NCBI RefSeq assembly: GCF_047496725.1
Contig: NW_027328667.1
Span: 1,024,001 to 1,088,000, forward strand
Direction of reading: 5' to 3'
DNA length: 64,000 nt
From: Anoplolepis gracilipes
Lineage: Eukaryota > Arthropoda > Insecta > Hymenoptera > Formicidae
Part shown: positions 52,870-63,747 of the stretch, piece after piece
Layout: every line of letters begins with the position of its first letter
Numbering within the stretch: the first letter of the stretch is position 1
Made by a program: the position numbers and the translations under genes
Notes under the pieces: generated by a model
Told to the model about the DNA's origin: nothing
Databases searched by the model: none
Seen by the model: the letters and a program-made list of their open reading frames with translations, nothing else

Positions 52870-53373
52870 TTAAGGGTCAACAGGACCCACGGTGGAGACC
52901 TCATGCGGAGACTTCAGAACTACAAATTCTTTTCGGCGATATTTCGGCTATAAATTAAGAAAGAATCATATTTAACAATGATATTCTTATTCAGGAGGAT
53001 TGCTCGCAGCCCGCTAAGGAGCGATTTTTTGGAAAAAAGGCTTAAAATAAAATTTCATAAAATTGACACGAATAAGGTATACTGATCGTGAATGAAGTAT
53101 ATAGACCAGGTGCACCAATTGTAATTATTATAAATTTTTTAAAAGTCAAAATGCAAAATCCGGCTCTTTAGCGGGGTAATAAACTTTACAAGGAATATAG
53201 CAAAAAAAGTTTTATAAAGAAATATAACTTCTTTGAGGCAAAATATTACCGAATAGAATATTGTATCTGTACCTAAGGTGCAAGTGCAGCTAATTGTAAG
53301 AAATTGAGTTGGCAGCACCGCGTGATGGAGAGACAATATACGTCATCTCTGTCTCTCTTGTATTATTTATATG

Positions 53374-53491
53374 GCTGCGTTCGTTTGGGCGCTCGCACGC
53401 TGTAAACGTCATTTTATCTCTGTTACTCACTATATGTCAAAAAGAGATAGAATGACGCTTACAGTGTGCGAGCGGCCAAAACGATAGCAGC
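53374..53491. repeat. Hairpin MITE inside copy 2
   Basis: GGCTGCGTTCGTTTGGGCGC at the left pairs with the right end GGCCAAAACGATAGCAGC. Arms about 50 bases. Confidence 0.75.
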
Positions 53492-53859
53492 TTATGTAAT
53501 ATATTTGTATATATGCAAACACTAACAAAGTGCATGACATTAATATACTACGCACACACACACATACACGCGCGCGCACACACACATCCGCATTAAAAAA
53601 AAATTGGAAATAATTATAATAATTGAAATTTAAAAAAACAAACTAAATAAAAGTAATTAAAATAAATTATTGTAGAAAATTATGAATACAATCGCAATAA
53701 ATAAAATAAAATAATAGAAAAATAAATAAAATAAATTAAGAAATAATAGGAAAAAATAAATATGTAGACATATATATATATATATATATATAAATATAAA
53801 ATATTTATTAATATTATATTATATATTAATTATTAAATAATAATAATTTTTGTTTTTAT

Positions 53860-55647
53860 TTAAAATAAAAAAAAGTTCATAATAATTCCTTCGCGAGAAG
53901 AAGGATTCATCCTCCCCTTTCTTCCCCTTGGAATCCATTTTGCTGGACCCGGAGCCGGAGCCGGTGCTACTGCCGGTGCTTGTGCCCGTGCCGATGTTCG
54001 TGCCGGTGCCGCTGCCGGTGCTCGTGCTGGTGCCGGTGTTGATATCGGTCCTGGTGCTGGTATCGGTCCTGGTGCTGGCATTGGTCCCGGTGCTGCTGCT
54101 GCTGCCGCTGCCTGACGCCGTTCGCGGCGTCTTTGGCGATAACGCCGGCGTCTTTCCGCTTGAGAAAACTAAAAATATAATTTTATAATTATTTTAATTT
54201 ATAAGAAGTAATTATATAACATGAAAAAATTTCTCTCTTTTTCTGTTTTGTGAAGTTTATATTTTATTATAACTATTATAGCTGTTATATTATATTATAT
54301 TATATTATAACTATTATAAATAAGGAAGCATATTATTATATAAGCTATGTAATATTACATACTCTTTTGTATTATACAGGGTGTCCCCGAATTGGCGGAT
54401 CAACTCTCGTGGGTAGATAGAGCATGTTAAACTGAAGAAAAAAATCTTATATCATTTTGCTAAATTCACAATAATTAATGAGATATAAATTAATAAAGAT
54501 CGGCCAATCCGTGCCAGTATAAGCGCGCGGCGCGAAGAAACCTCCCAGTTGTTACTTAATATTAGACGCGCGGCAAGACATAAACGCAGAACGCACTGTA
54601 CATATCTCTTTCAGTACGCCCTTTGTACGTCCGTTGTACAGCGCTCCGCCTACTGTCTCGCTGCGCGCTTAGTATCAAGTAACAAGTAGAAGGTTTCTTC
54701 GCGCCGCGCGCTTATCCTGGCACGTATTGGCCCATCTTTATTAATTTATATCTCATTAATTATTGCAAATTTAGTAAAATGATATTAGATTTTTCTCTTC
54801 AGTTTAACACGCTCTATCTACCCACGAGAGTTGATCCGCCAATTCGGGGACACCTTGTATATAATTTCTTATTATTTTTATAAAAGAGTATAATTATATA
54901 TATATACACACACAATAATTATACTCTTTTATAAAGATAATAATAAGAAATTATTTATAATAATTAAATATATATATTTTACATATATTTATATACATAT
55001 ATAAATATTTTATATTTATTATATATAGAACAAAGAGAGAAATATGTTGTGTAATATGAAATCACATAAAAATATCATATAAAAATCATTAAAATACTCA
55101 CAGTTTGCGGTCTCTGCATTAAAAAAATGCAGGCAGGAGCCAAGGGACCAGGCATGTAGGTGGGGGGCGGCACGTAGTCGCTCGGCAGGAGGCCGGTCGG
55201 CATGTGGTCGACCGGCAGGAAGCCGGGCGGCACGTGGTTCATCGGCAGGTAGCCGGGCGGCACATGGTTGACTGGCAGGTAGCCGGGCGGCACGTGGTTG
55301 ACCGGTAGGTAGCCGGGCGGCACGTGGTTGACCGGCAGGGGGCCGGCTGGCCCGTGCTCGGCCAATACGTACCCAGGTTGGAGTATTGCTGTAAAAAAAT
55401 AATTATATTTATTTACATATAATTATTTATTTATATAAAACATATATGTATTTATATACATAAATGAATATACCATGTAAAAACTCATAGATTATAAAAA
55501 TGTATATTAGAAAAAAATTTCTATATATATTCTTACATTATAACATCTAAAATTCCCAATTACATATTTTAATTACATATACTACATATATATATGTACA
55601 AATATAAATAAATAGAACAATAACTTACCGTGGTCACGATTTTCCAT
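53860..55647 (-). CDS. Three-exon accessory gene of TTAA transposon (copy 2, intact)
   Basis: Exons on the minus strand: 55647-55629, 55388-55102 and 54168-53860, with donors GTAAGT and GTGAGT. The phases join to 204 codons and stop. Exon 2 encodes five to six 10-residue repeats (PVNHVPPGYL). Exon 3 starts FSQAERRRRYRQRRRERRQ, then Ala/Pro repeats (PAPGPIPAPGP) and KWIPRGRKGRMNPSSREG. There is no recognised domain. The basic block may bind nucleic acid, and the Pro-rich repeats look like a flexible or binding scaffold. It lies divergent to the transposase with a MITE (55669-55829) between them. The short first exon and exon phases match copy 1. Confidence 0.65.
54377..54857. mobile_element. 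Inverted-repeat element with CAGGGTGTCCCCGAATTGGC ends, in intron 2
   Basis: Long arms (about 190 bases) mirror each other: CGGATCAACTCTCGTGGGTA at the left and its inverse near 54825. It is flanked by TA/TATA. It lies between exons 2 and 3 of the accessory gene. Length 481 bases, no ORF. Confidence 0.82.
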
Positions 55648-55668
55648 TGTTGATTTTCCACTGTATGT

Positions 55669-55829
55669 CAGTGATATCAGACCAGGTACGCGGCTCACGC
55701 TCTGTATGACGCACAAGCGCGAGCCGTGTATATGTGACGCCGAGTATGCGCAGAACTCACATCTACACGGCTCGCGCTTGTGTGTGCGTTATATGAGCCG
55801 TGAGCCGCGTACCCGGTCTAGCATCACTG
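55669..55829. repeat. Hairpin MITE in divergent promoter of copy 2
   Basis: CAGTGATATCAGACCAGGTA at the left and its inverse ACCCGGTCTAGCATCACTG at the right. The inner arms contain CGGCTCACGCTC and GCGCGAGCCGTGT. Confidence 0.8.
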
Positions 55830-56133
55830 CTATATGTTACCAACTGTATGTTACGAGTAGCGAATGCAATAATGTTTGCACAGTGTAAAGGTTATAGTTG
55901 TACCACGCAACCAATGAAAATGTATGTATCATAATTGGTTGATTTTGGAGCGTTTATAACAAATGGCAACATTATTATTTTGTGTGTGCTGCATATCTAC
56001 TATATACACAGTTTAGTTTTGTTTTCAGTGTATTGTAGAGTGAAGTGTATACATAGAAAGTCCGTAAGATTTTGTTATTATTTAGTGTTATTGTTTGTAG
56101 TTTATTGAGACATACGATATATTATATATCAGT

Positions 56134-59045
56134 ATGCCAAAATATAATAAAAGTAAACCCACGTCGATGAGACGTATGTCTACGTCAAAAAAAATGCGTC
56201 TCATAAGACATGAGTTAGATAAAAGTTGTTCTTTCTTAGAGAGCGGAAAGATCGCCGAGAAAGAACCTAAATGTGAAGTATCGGAATGCATGAAAATTCC
56301 AGGTACGTTACATTTATATGCATGCAAAAATAAGAAAAATGTAGATAAAGTCTCGTTAACATCGTTATCTTTATCAGATGCATTTCCTCAATTATCTGTC
56401 GATGCAAAAGCAGTTCAGTCAGAAAAAGTCATTGATATTTGCGATGATGATTCTGTTGGATCTGTGTCGGACATTCGCGAATTTTGTGAAAATGTAAATT
56501 TGTCGAACGAAACGCATGCATATACGAATAATAGAAATGCGATAGATAATGATCCGACACAGTTATTAAATACATTTTCTAAAAATTCTGTAGATGCATG
56601 CACAATGATGGAATCAGAAAATACAATGCAAAGCAATGATATCGAAGATATCGAAAATATTGCTTTGCATGTTGATGAGAACATCGACGCGGGTCGTTTG
56701 TGTCCTGCAGAGATTAGTGGACGACATATCGTCGATTTCGGACATGTTTTTGCTGAATTGAAGAGACTGTCCATTCATTGGATCGGCGAATGTCGTTTTA
56801 CTGATCTTATAATAACTAAAACGATGCATCACTGAAAACCCAATTTTTTGTCGAATGTCGAATGTGTCACTTTAGAGATAACTTCTGGAGTGAACCGACA
56901 GACGATAGAATATTGGATGTCAATAGAGATGCCGTATGCGGTACTATATTGACAGGGACTGGTCATAAGCAGCTTGAAGAACTTCTTGCTGCTGTGGATG
57001 TTCCATGCATGAGTAGTAAAACGTATGTTAGATATCATGATGAAATGTCGGAAACCTTCGCCGCCGCCGCAGAAGAAGAAATGCACTTGGCTGGTGAAGA
57101 GGAGAGACAATTAGTAATTGAAAGAGGAGATGTCATAGATGGTATTCCACATATACCTGTAATAACAGATGGCTCATGGATGAAGAGATCCTATCACAGT
57201 GGTAGGTATGATTCTCCATCCGGAGCAGCTATTATTACAGGGTACTATTCCAAAAAAGTTTTATTTGTCGGTGTCAGAAATAAATATTGTATTATTTGCG
57301 CAAGAGCATCAAAACTTTGTTTAAAGCCTAAAGATCATAAATGTTATAAAAACTAGAGAAAGTAATCAGAGTTCTACTAGTATGGAAAGTGACATAATAC
57401 TTGAAGGCTTCCGACATAGTATAGACATGCATGGGTTAATTTAAAGTAAATATATTGATGATGGAGATAGTAATGTATTGAAAAAATTGAGAGATTTTCC
57501 ATCGTACCCGAATATTGTTGTGGAGAAGATTGAATGCACGAATCATCTTTTCCGCAATATGTGTAATAAAATACGCGAAGCGGGAAGTAGTGGTGGTAGA
57601 AATATCTCTAAATTAAAAAAAGTAGTTACGAACAGCGTGATGAAAATTCGGAATGCTGTAGTAAAGGCTGTAACGTTTCGTCGAAATTGCAAAGGATTCC
57701 GGGGTCGCAGAATTAATTGAAGATTTAATAAATATACCCAGCCATGTATTTGGTGAGCATAAAGGTTGTTCTTAAATATTTTTGTATTGGAGAACGAAAA
57801 GAAGGTGAGGAAAATCTTGTACCCCAATTACAAAAGCCTGGATTATTATTAAAAATTTAATTTGCGATGAAACGTGTTATAGAGAATGCTGATAGTTTGC
57901 TATATCAATTTACTAGTAATTCCGTGGAAAGTTGCAATGGAATTATTAGTAAATTCATTAGCGGCAAACGTATTCATTTTGCAAGAAGAGGTTCTTATGA
58001 AACCCGCGTGAAAGCATCCGTAGTACAATTCAATACTTGGCAAGCATTGAGTTCTACTTGTCACGTAATGGGTAAAGAATCACCTGTATGTACACTAATA
58101 ATAGAAAATAGAAATATTTAAAAAAATAAAAATTATCAGCAACGCGCGCATGCGGCAAAAGAATTAGGTCTCTATATTCGTACATCAAAATATTTTGCTA
58201 AAACTTTTATGGCCGATAAAGATTACGGACCAAACGCGGAACGACCAGATATAGAAGATCATATGTACGAACAGCTGAGATCTAATCATTATCAAATGTT
58301 AAAAGATCAACAATGCAATCGTGCTGTATTGGAATGTGCTACACGGGGTCAGCATGAAAACCCGGAGTAGCACAACATACGGCGAAATCTGCTCACTGCT
58401 TCAAACTTTGGAAAAGTTTGCAGCAGGAGAGAAACAACTTCGTGCCAAAATCTTGTTAAAGCAATTCTTTATCCTCCTCGACTGACGAATGCGGCTGTTG
58501 AATGGGGTAAAGAGAAAGAAATAATGGCATGAGAGCAATTGCAGGTGGAGTTGGGAATAGAAATAAATGATTGTGGTTTATTTATTGATGAAGAAATTCC
58601 ATATCTTGCTGCAACGCCTGACGGCATTATCGGAGACGATACTATCGTTGAGATTAAATGTCCTTATGCAGCGCGGCAAGTGTCCTCCATCGATGCAATG
58701 CTCAATAAGATTGAAGATGTTCATCGAATATTTGATAAAATGGATGACACTCGTATGAATCAAAGACACACGTACTACTTCCAAATACAGGGACAGCTCC
58801 ACATAACGCAAAGAAAATATTGTATTTTTGCTGCGTGGACACCTTTTGGATTGAAGTATACGTTTGTCGAGCGTGATGACAGATTTTGGGAATCAAAAAT
58901 GTTACCACTGCTGAAACGATTTTACGAGGACTGCCTGGTTCCTGAAATAATTGATAGTAGAGCAGAAAGAAATATGTCAATTCGGGAACCGCAGTATGTC
59001 ATCGAAGCGCAGAAAGCGGCTCAGAAAAAGAAAGAGTGTCATTGA
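56134..59045 (+). pseudogene. Mutator-like transposase fused to YqaJ-type nuclease (copy 2), lightly disrupted
   Basis: The first part (56134-56835, MPKYNKSKPTSMRRMSTSKK) is basic then acidic, ending with GRHIVDFGHVFAELKRLSIH. The transposase core is 56862-57356 (DVNRDAVCGTILTGTGHKQL, VITDGSWMKRSYHSGRYDSP) and 57478-57720 (FPSYPNIVVEKIECTNHLFR). SVESCNGIISKFISGKR lies at 57867-58121. The nuclease is about 58160-59045 (LAATPDGIIGDDTIVEIKCP, then FWESKMLPLLKRFYEDCLV). A TAG at 58368, a TGA near 58530 and frame changes at 56835, 57356, 57720 and 58121 break it. The YqaJ D...E-x-K motif suggests 5'-3' exonuclease-type activity associated with transposition. Confidence 0.82.
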
Positions 59046-59077
59046 GCAATAATAAATGAAATTTATTATTGCTAAAA

Positions 59078-59170
59078 GGGGTTTTTAGTGGGTGCGAGTC
59101 CCACATAACCCCTCCGAAGCGGCCGATGGGGTATGCATAAGGCATTTTCCCCTCAAAAAAAAAAGGAAAA
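59078..59170 (+). repeat. Poly(A)-tailed retroelement 3' end, copy 2
   Basis: GGTTTTTAGTGGGTGCGAG, TCCCACATAACCCC, then GGCATTTTCCCCTC and an A-run. Counterpart of 45650-45760, in the equivalent position after the nuclease gene. Confidence 0.65.
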
Positions 59171-59855
59171 AAGGTAATGTATTGTACTCAATAATAGATT
59201 TATATATATATATTTTATTCATAAATATTTTAACGCTATTAGTAAAGTAAATATTGGCATACAATATCATTATAATCAAAAGTAAATATGAAATATAGGT
59301 ATTATTCTTGTCTTTCTATCGTGCAGATAATACATAAAGTATATTGATAGCGAAAAAGTAGTAAATTGCCAAGTCTAATAGGGGCCCGTGTTTTACTTAT
59401 TGTATATTAATTCATTTTGTTACTTATTATCCTACTCTTACTATTTATCATCATACAATATTTTATCGTATGTAATTTTAACTACAATTTGGACAGATAT
59501 ATACAGGTATTTACATATGTAAATATAAAATTTACAAAAACTGGGCGCTCGTTAGTCTTGTTGCATTACTGCTTTCTGCTACGAAAGGACAGAAAGGATT
59601 TTTAGGCCATATCTCGGTAATCCGATATGCTTGAGGAGGAACAAAAACAGCGCGATTGCGCGATCCTTTTCTATCTTATATGTGTCCGCGCGAGTAATAC
59701 AGTGGTGTTTGTACGTATACGTACACACACCTATACATGAAACTCAGATTTCATTTTTAAGTGTTGGCAATCTTGAAACCAGAGTTTCGCATTGCCACCG
59801 CGCGAGGTCTCCAATATCAATTCGGAGTTTGCTCGTCGGTCCTGTCGACCCTTAA

Positions 59856-60781
59856 ATCAAATTTTGGTAGTTTCTAGGCTCTCAAGTTTTGTTATATTTT
59901 TTCATGGGGACGGGGCGAAGCCCTGCCCCCTATGCACTCCCATCTAAACATGTACTTTGCAATGCATATACGATTCCACATGGGTTTGCAACTTACATAG
60001 CAACATAAAAAGGATTTATAAAAATTAAAAAAGATTTATTTAAAATTTTGTGTAAGTTACTAAAACGCATGCGCGCGTGACCGCAGCGCACGTCCATGTC
60101 ACTATACGTCGCCCAAATGACAGGTTTCATAGTCTCAAAAGTGATCATCTTAAAAAACTTATATCTCGCTTCGCATGGCAGAGCGACGATTTTTTCTGCC
60201 AGATACTTTCGTTTCGAGCCAAAATCTATTACTAAAATAATTTTCAATAAAATCGGTGAGGAGGACCGCTTATCTTCATATTTACCTGCTTTTCTGCCAC
60301 AGTGTGAATCAGCCTTAAAAGAATTTGGAATTTTATCGCACATGATTTTTTTCATTTTTCGGATAAACTATGGACCTCCAAACGTTGTAAAGAATTTATT
60401 CGTGACCACCTAACGATTCTGCATCAAATAAACTCTTTTAGTTTAACTCAATTAGATGAAAAATAAAAATGTTTAGCTAACTTTACATCAAAATTTTAAT
60501 TATTTAATTTAAAAAAAACGATGAACCTCCAAACGTTTTAATTAGACTCTCAATCATCTCCGAACGATTTCCAAACGATTAGTTAATTTTAATTATAAAA
60601 AAATCAAAGTGGTTTGGCTAACTTTATGGAGCACATAAACTGCTTCAAGTTCAGGGTAGAAGCAGTTAATGCAGCAAACGTGATAATTTTAAATCTAGTG
60701 ACTTTACGGCAGTAGTTAAATTTTCGTTGAAGCGGGTTTCAGTTGAAGCAGTTCTTTTGTTGTGATATTTTTTAAAGGAAA
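59856..60781. other. Intergenic DNA with dispersed repeat
   Basis: It starts with the broken end of the foldback repeat, then has ATGGGGACGGGGCGAAGCC, and copy 2 of the 38-kb dispersed repeat at 60288-60633. The last ~150 bases may hold the promoter of the next gene. Confidence 0.55.
60288..60633. repeat. Dispersed repeat, copy 2
   Basis: Direct-orientation match of 38035-38395. No terminal inverted repeats or tail were found. Confidence 0.88.
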
Positions 60782-61626
60782 ATGGATTTAGTTAATTTCG
60801 ATGTGTATATAAATGAAGATGCAACTATACAATTGAAACTGATTGAGAATCTGCTGAAAAAGTTTTTACAGGTTAGTTTCTTTTTTTATACGTAATATAT
60901 TATATATTTGTATATAATAATACAATATATTTTTTTATATATTTTATATATCTTTTTAGATAATGTCTATTTACAAGAATTAATACCAATAAAGAATTAA
61001 ACAAACTCAATATAGAAACAGCAAATAAAATAGATGTGTCACAAGGTCAATCTAACGAGAAAGAAAATTGTTTTAAACAATATCAAAATGAAGGTACGAT
61101 AGAACTTGAATATATTTATAAAAAAGCTAACTGTAGGTGCAAATGTAAAATAATAAGAGGGCTCTAGCAAAGAAAAATATAAAAAATAGAAACAGAAATA
61201 ACCTTAGAAAGAGAGAAAATATTTCTCTCTTTCTTTCCAACGTTATTCTCTGTTCTTATTCCTTATATTTTTGTGTTACGGCTCTCTTATTATTACTTTC
61301 TATAACTATAAATTAATACTTTACATTTTATTAAAATTTTTTTGTTTATGTGTTTAGAAAGAAATATTTCATTTTGGGCACCAAATGACACATAACTTCT
61401 TATCACATTATATAAAGAAAAAGAAGACGACCTAAAAAAGGGACGATTAAGACAGGGACAATTTTGGGAAACTATTTCTAAGGAAATAAACAAAATTAAT
61501 TCAAACAGTAAAAAAACTTCTGTTCAATGCAGCAACAAAATATCTTGTTTAAAACGTACCTACAAAAATATAAAAGACCACAACAACAAATCAGGGAACA
61601 ATAGAAAAACGTGGCAATTCTACGAG
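60782..61626 (+). pseudogene. Myb/SANT-like DNA-binding gene, degraded
   Basis: Exon 1 is 60782-60871 (MDLVNFDVYINEDATIQLKL, donor GTTAGT). A possible exon from 60960 stops quickly in every frame. The exon at 61358-61626 encodes a trihelix/Myb-SANT-like domain: FWAPNDT, (TAA), LLITLYKEKEDDLKKGRLRQ, QFWETISKEINKIN, QCSNKISCLKRTYKNIKDHN, WQFYE, then donor GTATGT. The in-frame TAA near 61390 disrupts it. Such domains occur in insect regulators and in Harbinger-associated proteins. A foldback repeat (61145-61300) lies in the intron. Confidence 0.6.
61145..61300. repeat. Hairpin MITE with AATAATAAGAGRGC arms
   Basis: TAATAAGAGGGCTCTAGCAA at the left, mirrored by TGTTACGGCTCTCTTATTAT at the right, with AGAAATAAC and GTTATTCTCT parts pairing inside. 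Confidence 0.8.
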
Positions 61627-61701
61627 GTATGTACGTGGAAAACTTATTTACTTTGTTAAATTTAAACTGAAAAAAATTAAATTATACTTTTATTTTTATA
61701 A

Positions 61702-62154
61702 TTTGAAAATATATACGGCTCCAATATTTATAAACGTGATAAGATATACTTGGCAATGAGAGCTCATGCGCGGATGTTGATGCGTAAAGAAACTGCGTAA
61801 AGAAACTGCGTAAAGAAACTGCGTAAAGAAATTAATTCTTTTCACGAAAGAATTTTTAATTAGTGCACAGAGCACATATTTAGATTCTCATTTTTGAAAA
61901 TTCTAAAAACCCCTCTATACCCCCCTAAAGAGATGTGGACGAGAAAAAATATCGGGGCGAAGTCGCTGAATCGGGAATTGAACCCGAGTCTTTCGCTTGC
62001 CGGGCGACTGCTCTTACCACTGAGCTATTCAGCCCCACGCCGATACTTCTCTCGTCTATTTGTTTATAAACCTCTTGATAGATAAACTGAAGAACGCGAT
62101 TTTTCAGCCCCGCGTGAATTTTAATACTTTGAAAATATATACGGCTCCAATATT
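61702..62154. mobile_element. Insertion between 27-bp direct repeats, carrying a tRNA-like sequence
   Basis: An identical 27-base stretch starting TTTGAAAATATATACGGCTC occurs at 61702-61728 and 62128-62154. The 399 bases between hold a 13-bp minisatellite (TGCGTAAAGAAAC, 61779-61832) and a tRNA-like fold at 61964-62035. Long direct repeats suggest target-primed insertion, but no poly(A) tail is visible. Confidence 0.6.
61964..62035 (-). repeat. tRNA-like sequence (tRNA-Ala(GGC)-like pseudogene or SINE part)
   Basis: The minus strand gives D-arm GCTCAGTGGTAAGAGC, a T-arm TCGGGTTCAATTCCCGA and an acceptor pairing at 6 of 7 positions. The anticodon loop is CCGGCAA: position 33 is C rather than T, and the apparent anticodon GGC is not used by eukaryotic alanine tRNAs. 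Flanking GACGAGA...TATCGG sequences extend the stem. It was probably not a working tRNA. Confidence 0.6.
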
Positions 62155-62880
62155 AAAATTCTATCTATGTTTCTTTATTTAAAAATTATATTTGAAAAAA
62201 GTATAGTATATTCAAGTATATTTGAAAAAAAATCCTAGACTGCACAGAAAGGTCAAAAGACATCTTAAAGATATTGAAAAGATAATAAGACGTTTTTAAG
62301 TTGTCTTTTAAGCATTTTTTAAAAGATATGTACTGTCTGAAAAGTAACGATAAAAGTAACTCTTAATTTCATTACTCGTTATCGAAAAATGTAACGAAGT
62401 TACTTTTTCCGTTACAAACAAAATTTGTTACTTTTTTCGGTAAGTGTAACAGTAACGACGTTACTTCTCAACCCTGGTTTAAAACTACCTGTTTCTGTTT
62501 TATCTAATTACCAAAAGCCTTTCTTGTACCATTTCCGATTGCCAGATCGCACAAGGTTCTGTCCTGTGTAACAGGGATTTAATTCCCTTATCAAAAAGAG
62601 ACCATCGAACGAACAGGCTATTGACGTAGTTAAAAAGACCTTCGAGGTCATTGAGGTCTAAGGCTTTGCATTATTTATTCGAGTCGGAAACCAAGCGCGT
62701 TCTGACACGGGTAAGCAGTGTTCTCCTACAGACTCATTTTTCTTGAACCTGGACGTAATAATTTATTTAATGAGAACAAGAAAAAGGTATAAAAAAATTA
62801 ATAAATGTTTAAGTAGACAGTATTTACTTTTTGTATAATTACATTTTCATAATACTTTTATTTACAAATTTTAGAACATA
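62155..62880. other. Intergenic DNA
   Basis: Contains AAGACATCTTAAAGATATT-type sequence like that at 38970-39010 and a GTAACG-rich stretch (62340-62470). No gene is supported. Confidence 0.5.
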
Positions 62881-63747
62881 AATTATAAATTATTATAAAT
62901 TATTATTGAAGGATTAGAGAAGGATCATAAAATTAATTTCCTTGACTTAACATTCATGACGGAAAATAATAATTTAATATTTGACTGGTATCACAAACCC
63001 ACCTTTTCAAGGAGACACCTTAACTACTTCTCACATCACTCACTCCACCAAAAACGAGGCACAATCATAGGGCTAGTAGACAGAGTAATTTTTCTCTCAA
63101 ATTCTAGATATCACAAAAAAAAATTTTGAATTGATCATCAGAATTCTGTTAGACAATAGTTACCCATTAAAACTGATTTTTAATGTCATCCGACTAAGAT
63201 TAAAATCTATTATTAATAAAAAAAACCCTCACTAGTAACACATCAAATGTAGTGAAACTGGTTTATTTCACGATTCCTTATATACAAGGATTAACAGAAA
63301 AATTCAATAGTATAACTAAAAATTCGAGAGTGAAAATCGCACAGTATAGTCTTAACAAAATAAATTAATTAATTAGAGCTCACAAAGACATCATTCCCAC
63401 TGAATCAAAAACTAACGTCGTTTATAAAATAAACTGTCTTCATTGTGACGCCTCATATGTTGATCAAACGTCCCGCAAGTTAAAAACTAGAATCACTGAA
63501 CATAAAAGACATATACATCATAATACGAACACAAACTCGGTAATTACTAATCATAGGCGGGAGTTAAATCATGATTTTGCCTGGGATGATGTTAAGATAC
63601 TTGATGAGACTCCATTTTATATTAAGAGGCTTATCTCTGAGATGCTGTTCATCAAAAGACAAAAGAACGGTCTAAATTTACAAATTGACACGGAAAATTT
63701 ACCGAGTGTCTATCATGATGTTGTTAATGCTCTTCCTAAAATCTAGT
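62881..63747 (+). pseudogene. Penelope-like retroelement fragment: RT end and GIY-YIG endonuclease
   Basis: The plus strand shows NFLDLTFMTENNNLIFDWYH, KPTFSRRHLNYFSHHS, then KRGTIIGLVDRV, typical of the C-terminal RT region of Penelope elements. After several stops comes a GIY-YIG-type domain (VVYKINCLHCDASYVDQTSR, KLKTRITEHKRHI), with YIKRLISEMLFIKRQKNGLN, ending at TAG 63745-63747. It is 5'-truncated and inactive. Confidence 0.8.

Larger units (their letters stand above)
52874..59851 (+). mobile_element. TTAA-target DNA transposon, copy 2 (6,978 bp, both ends present)
   Basis: Ends GGGTCAACAGGACCCACGG (left) and, as reverse complement, GGGTCGACAGGACCGACGA (right), each directly next to TTAA (52870-52873 and 59852-59855). 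The unoccupied target is visible in the other arm of the foldback repeat (TTTGATTTAAAGCG at 51735-51748). It carries a divergent pair: a three-exon gene (53860-55647, minus) and a transposase-YqaJ nuclease gene (56134-59045, plus). TTAA targets are known for piggyBac and Kolobok; the transposase is not piggyBac-like, so Kolobok-like or a separate group are options. Confidence 0.85.

Noticed and set aside
52874..59851. piggyBac assignment from the TTAA target
   Set aside because: The transposase core and attached YqaJ-type nuclease are not piggyBac-like, and the ends start GGGTC rather than the usual CCY pattern.
44380..59851. One giant palindromic duplication of host DNA
   Set aside because: Similarity is limited to the two transposon copies and shared repeats; TTAA borders and divergent interiors fit two separate insertions in opposite orientation.
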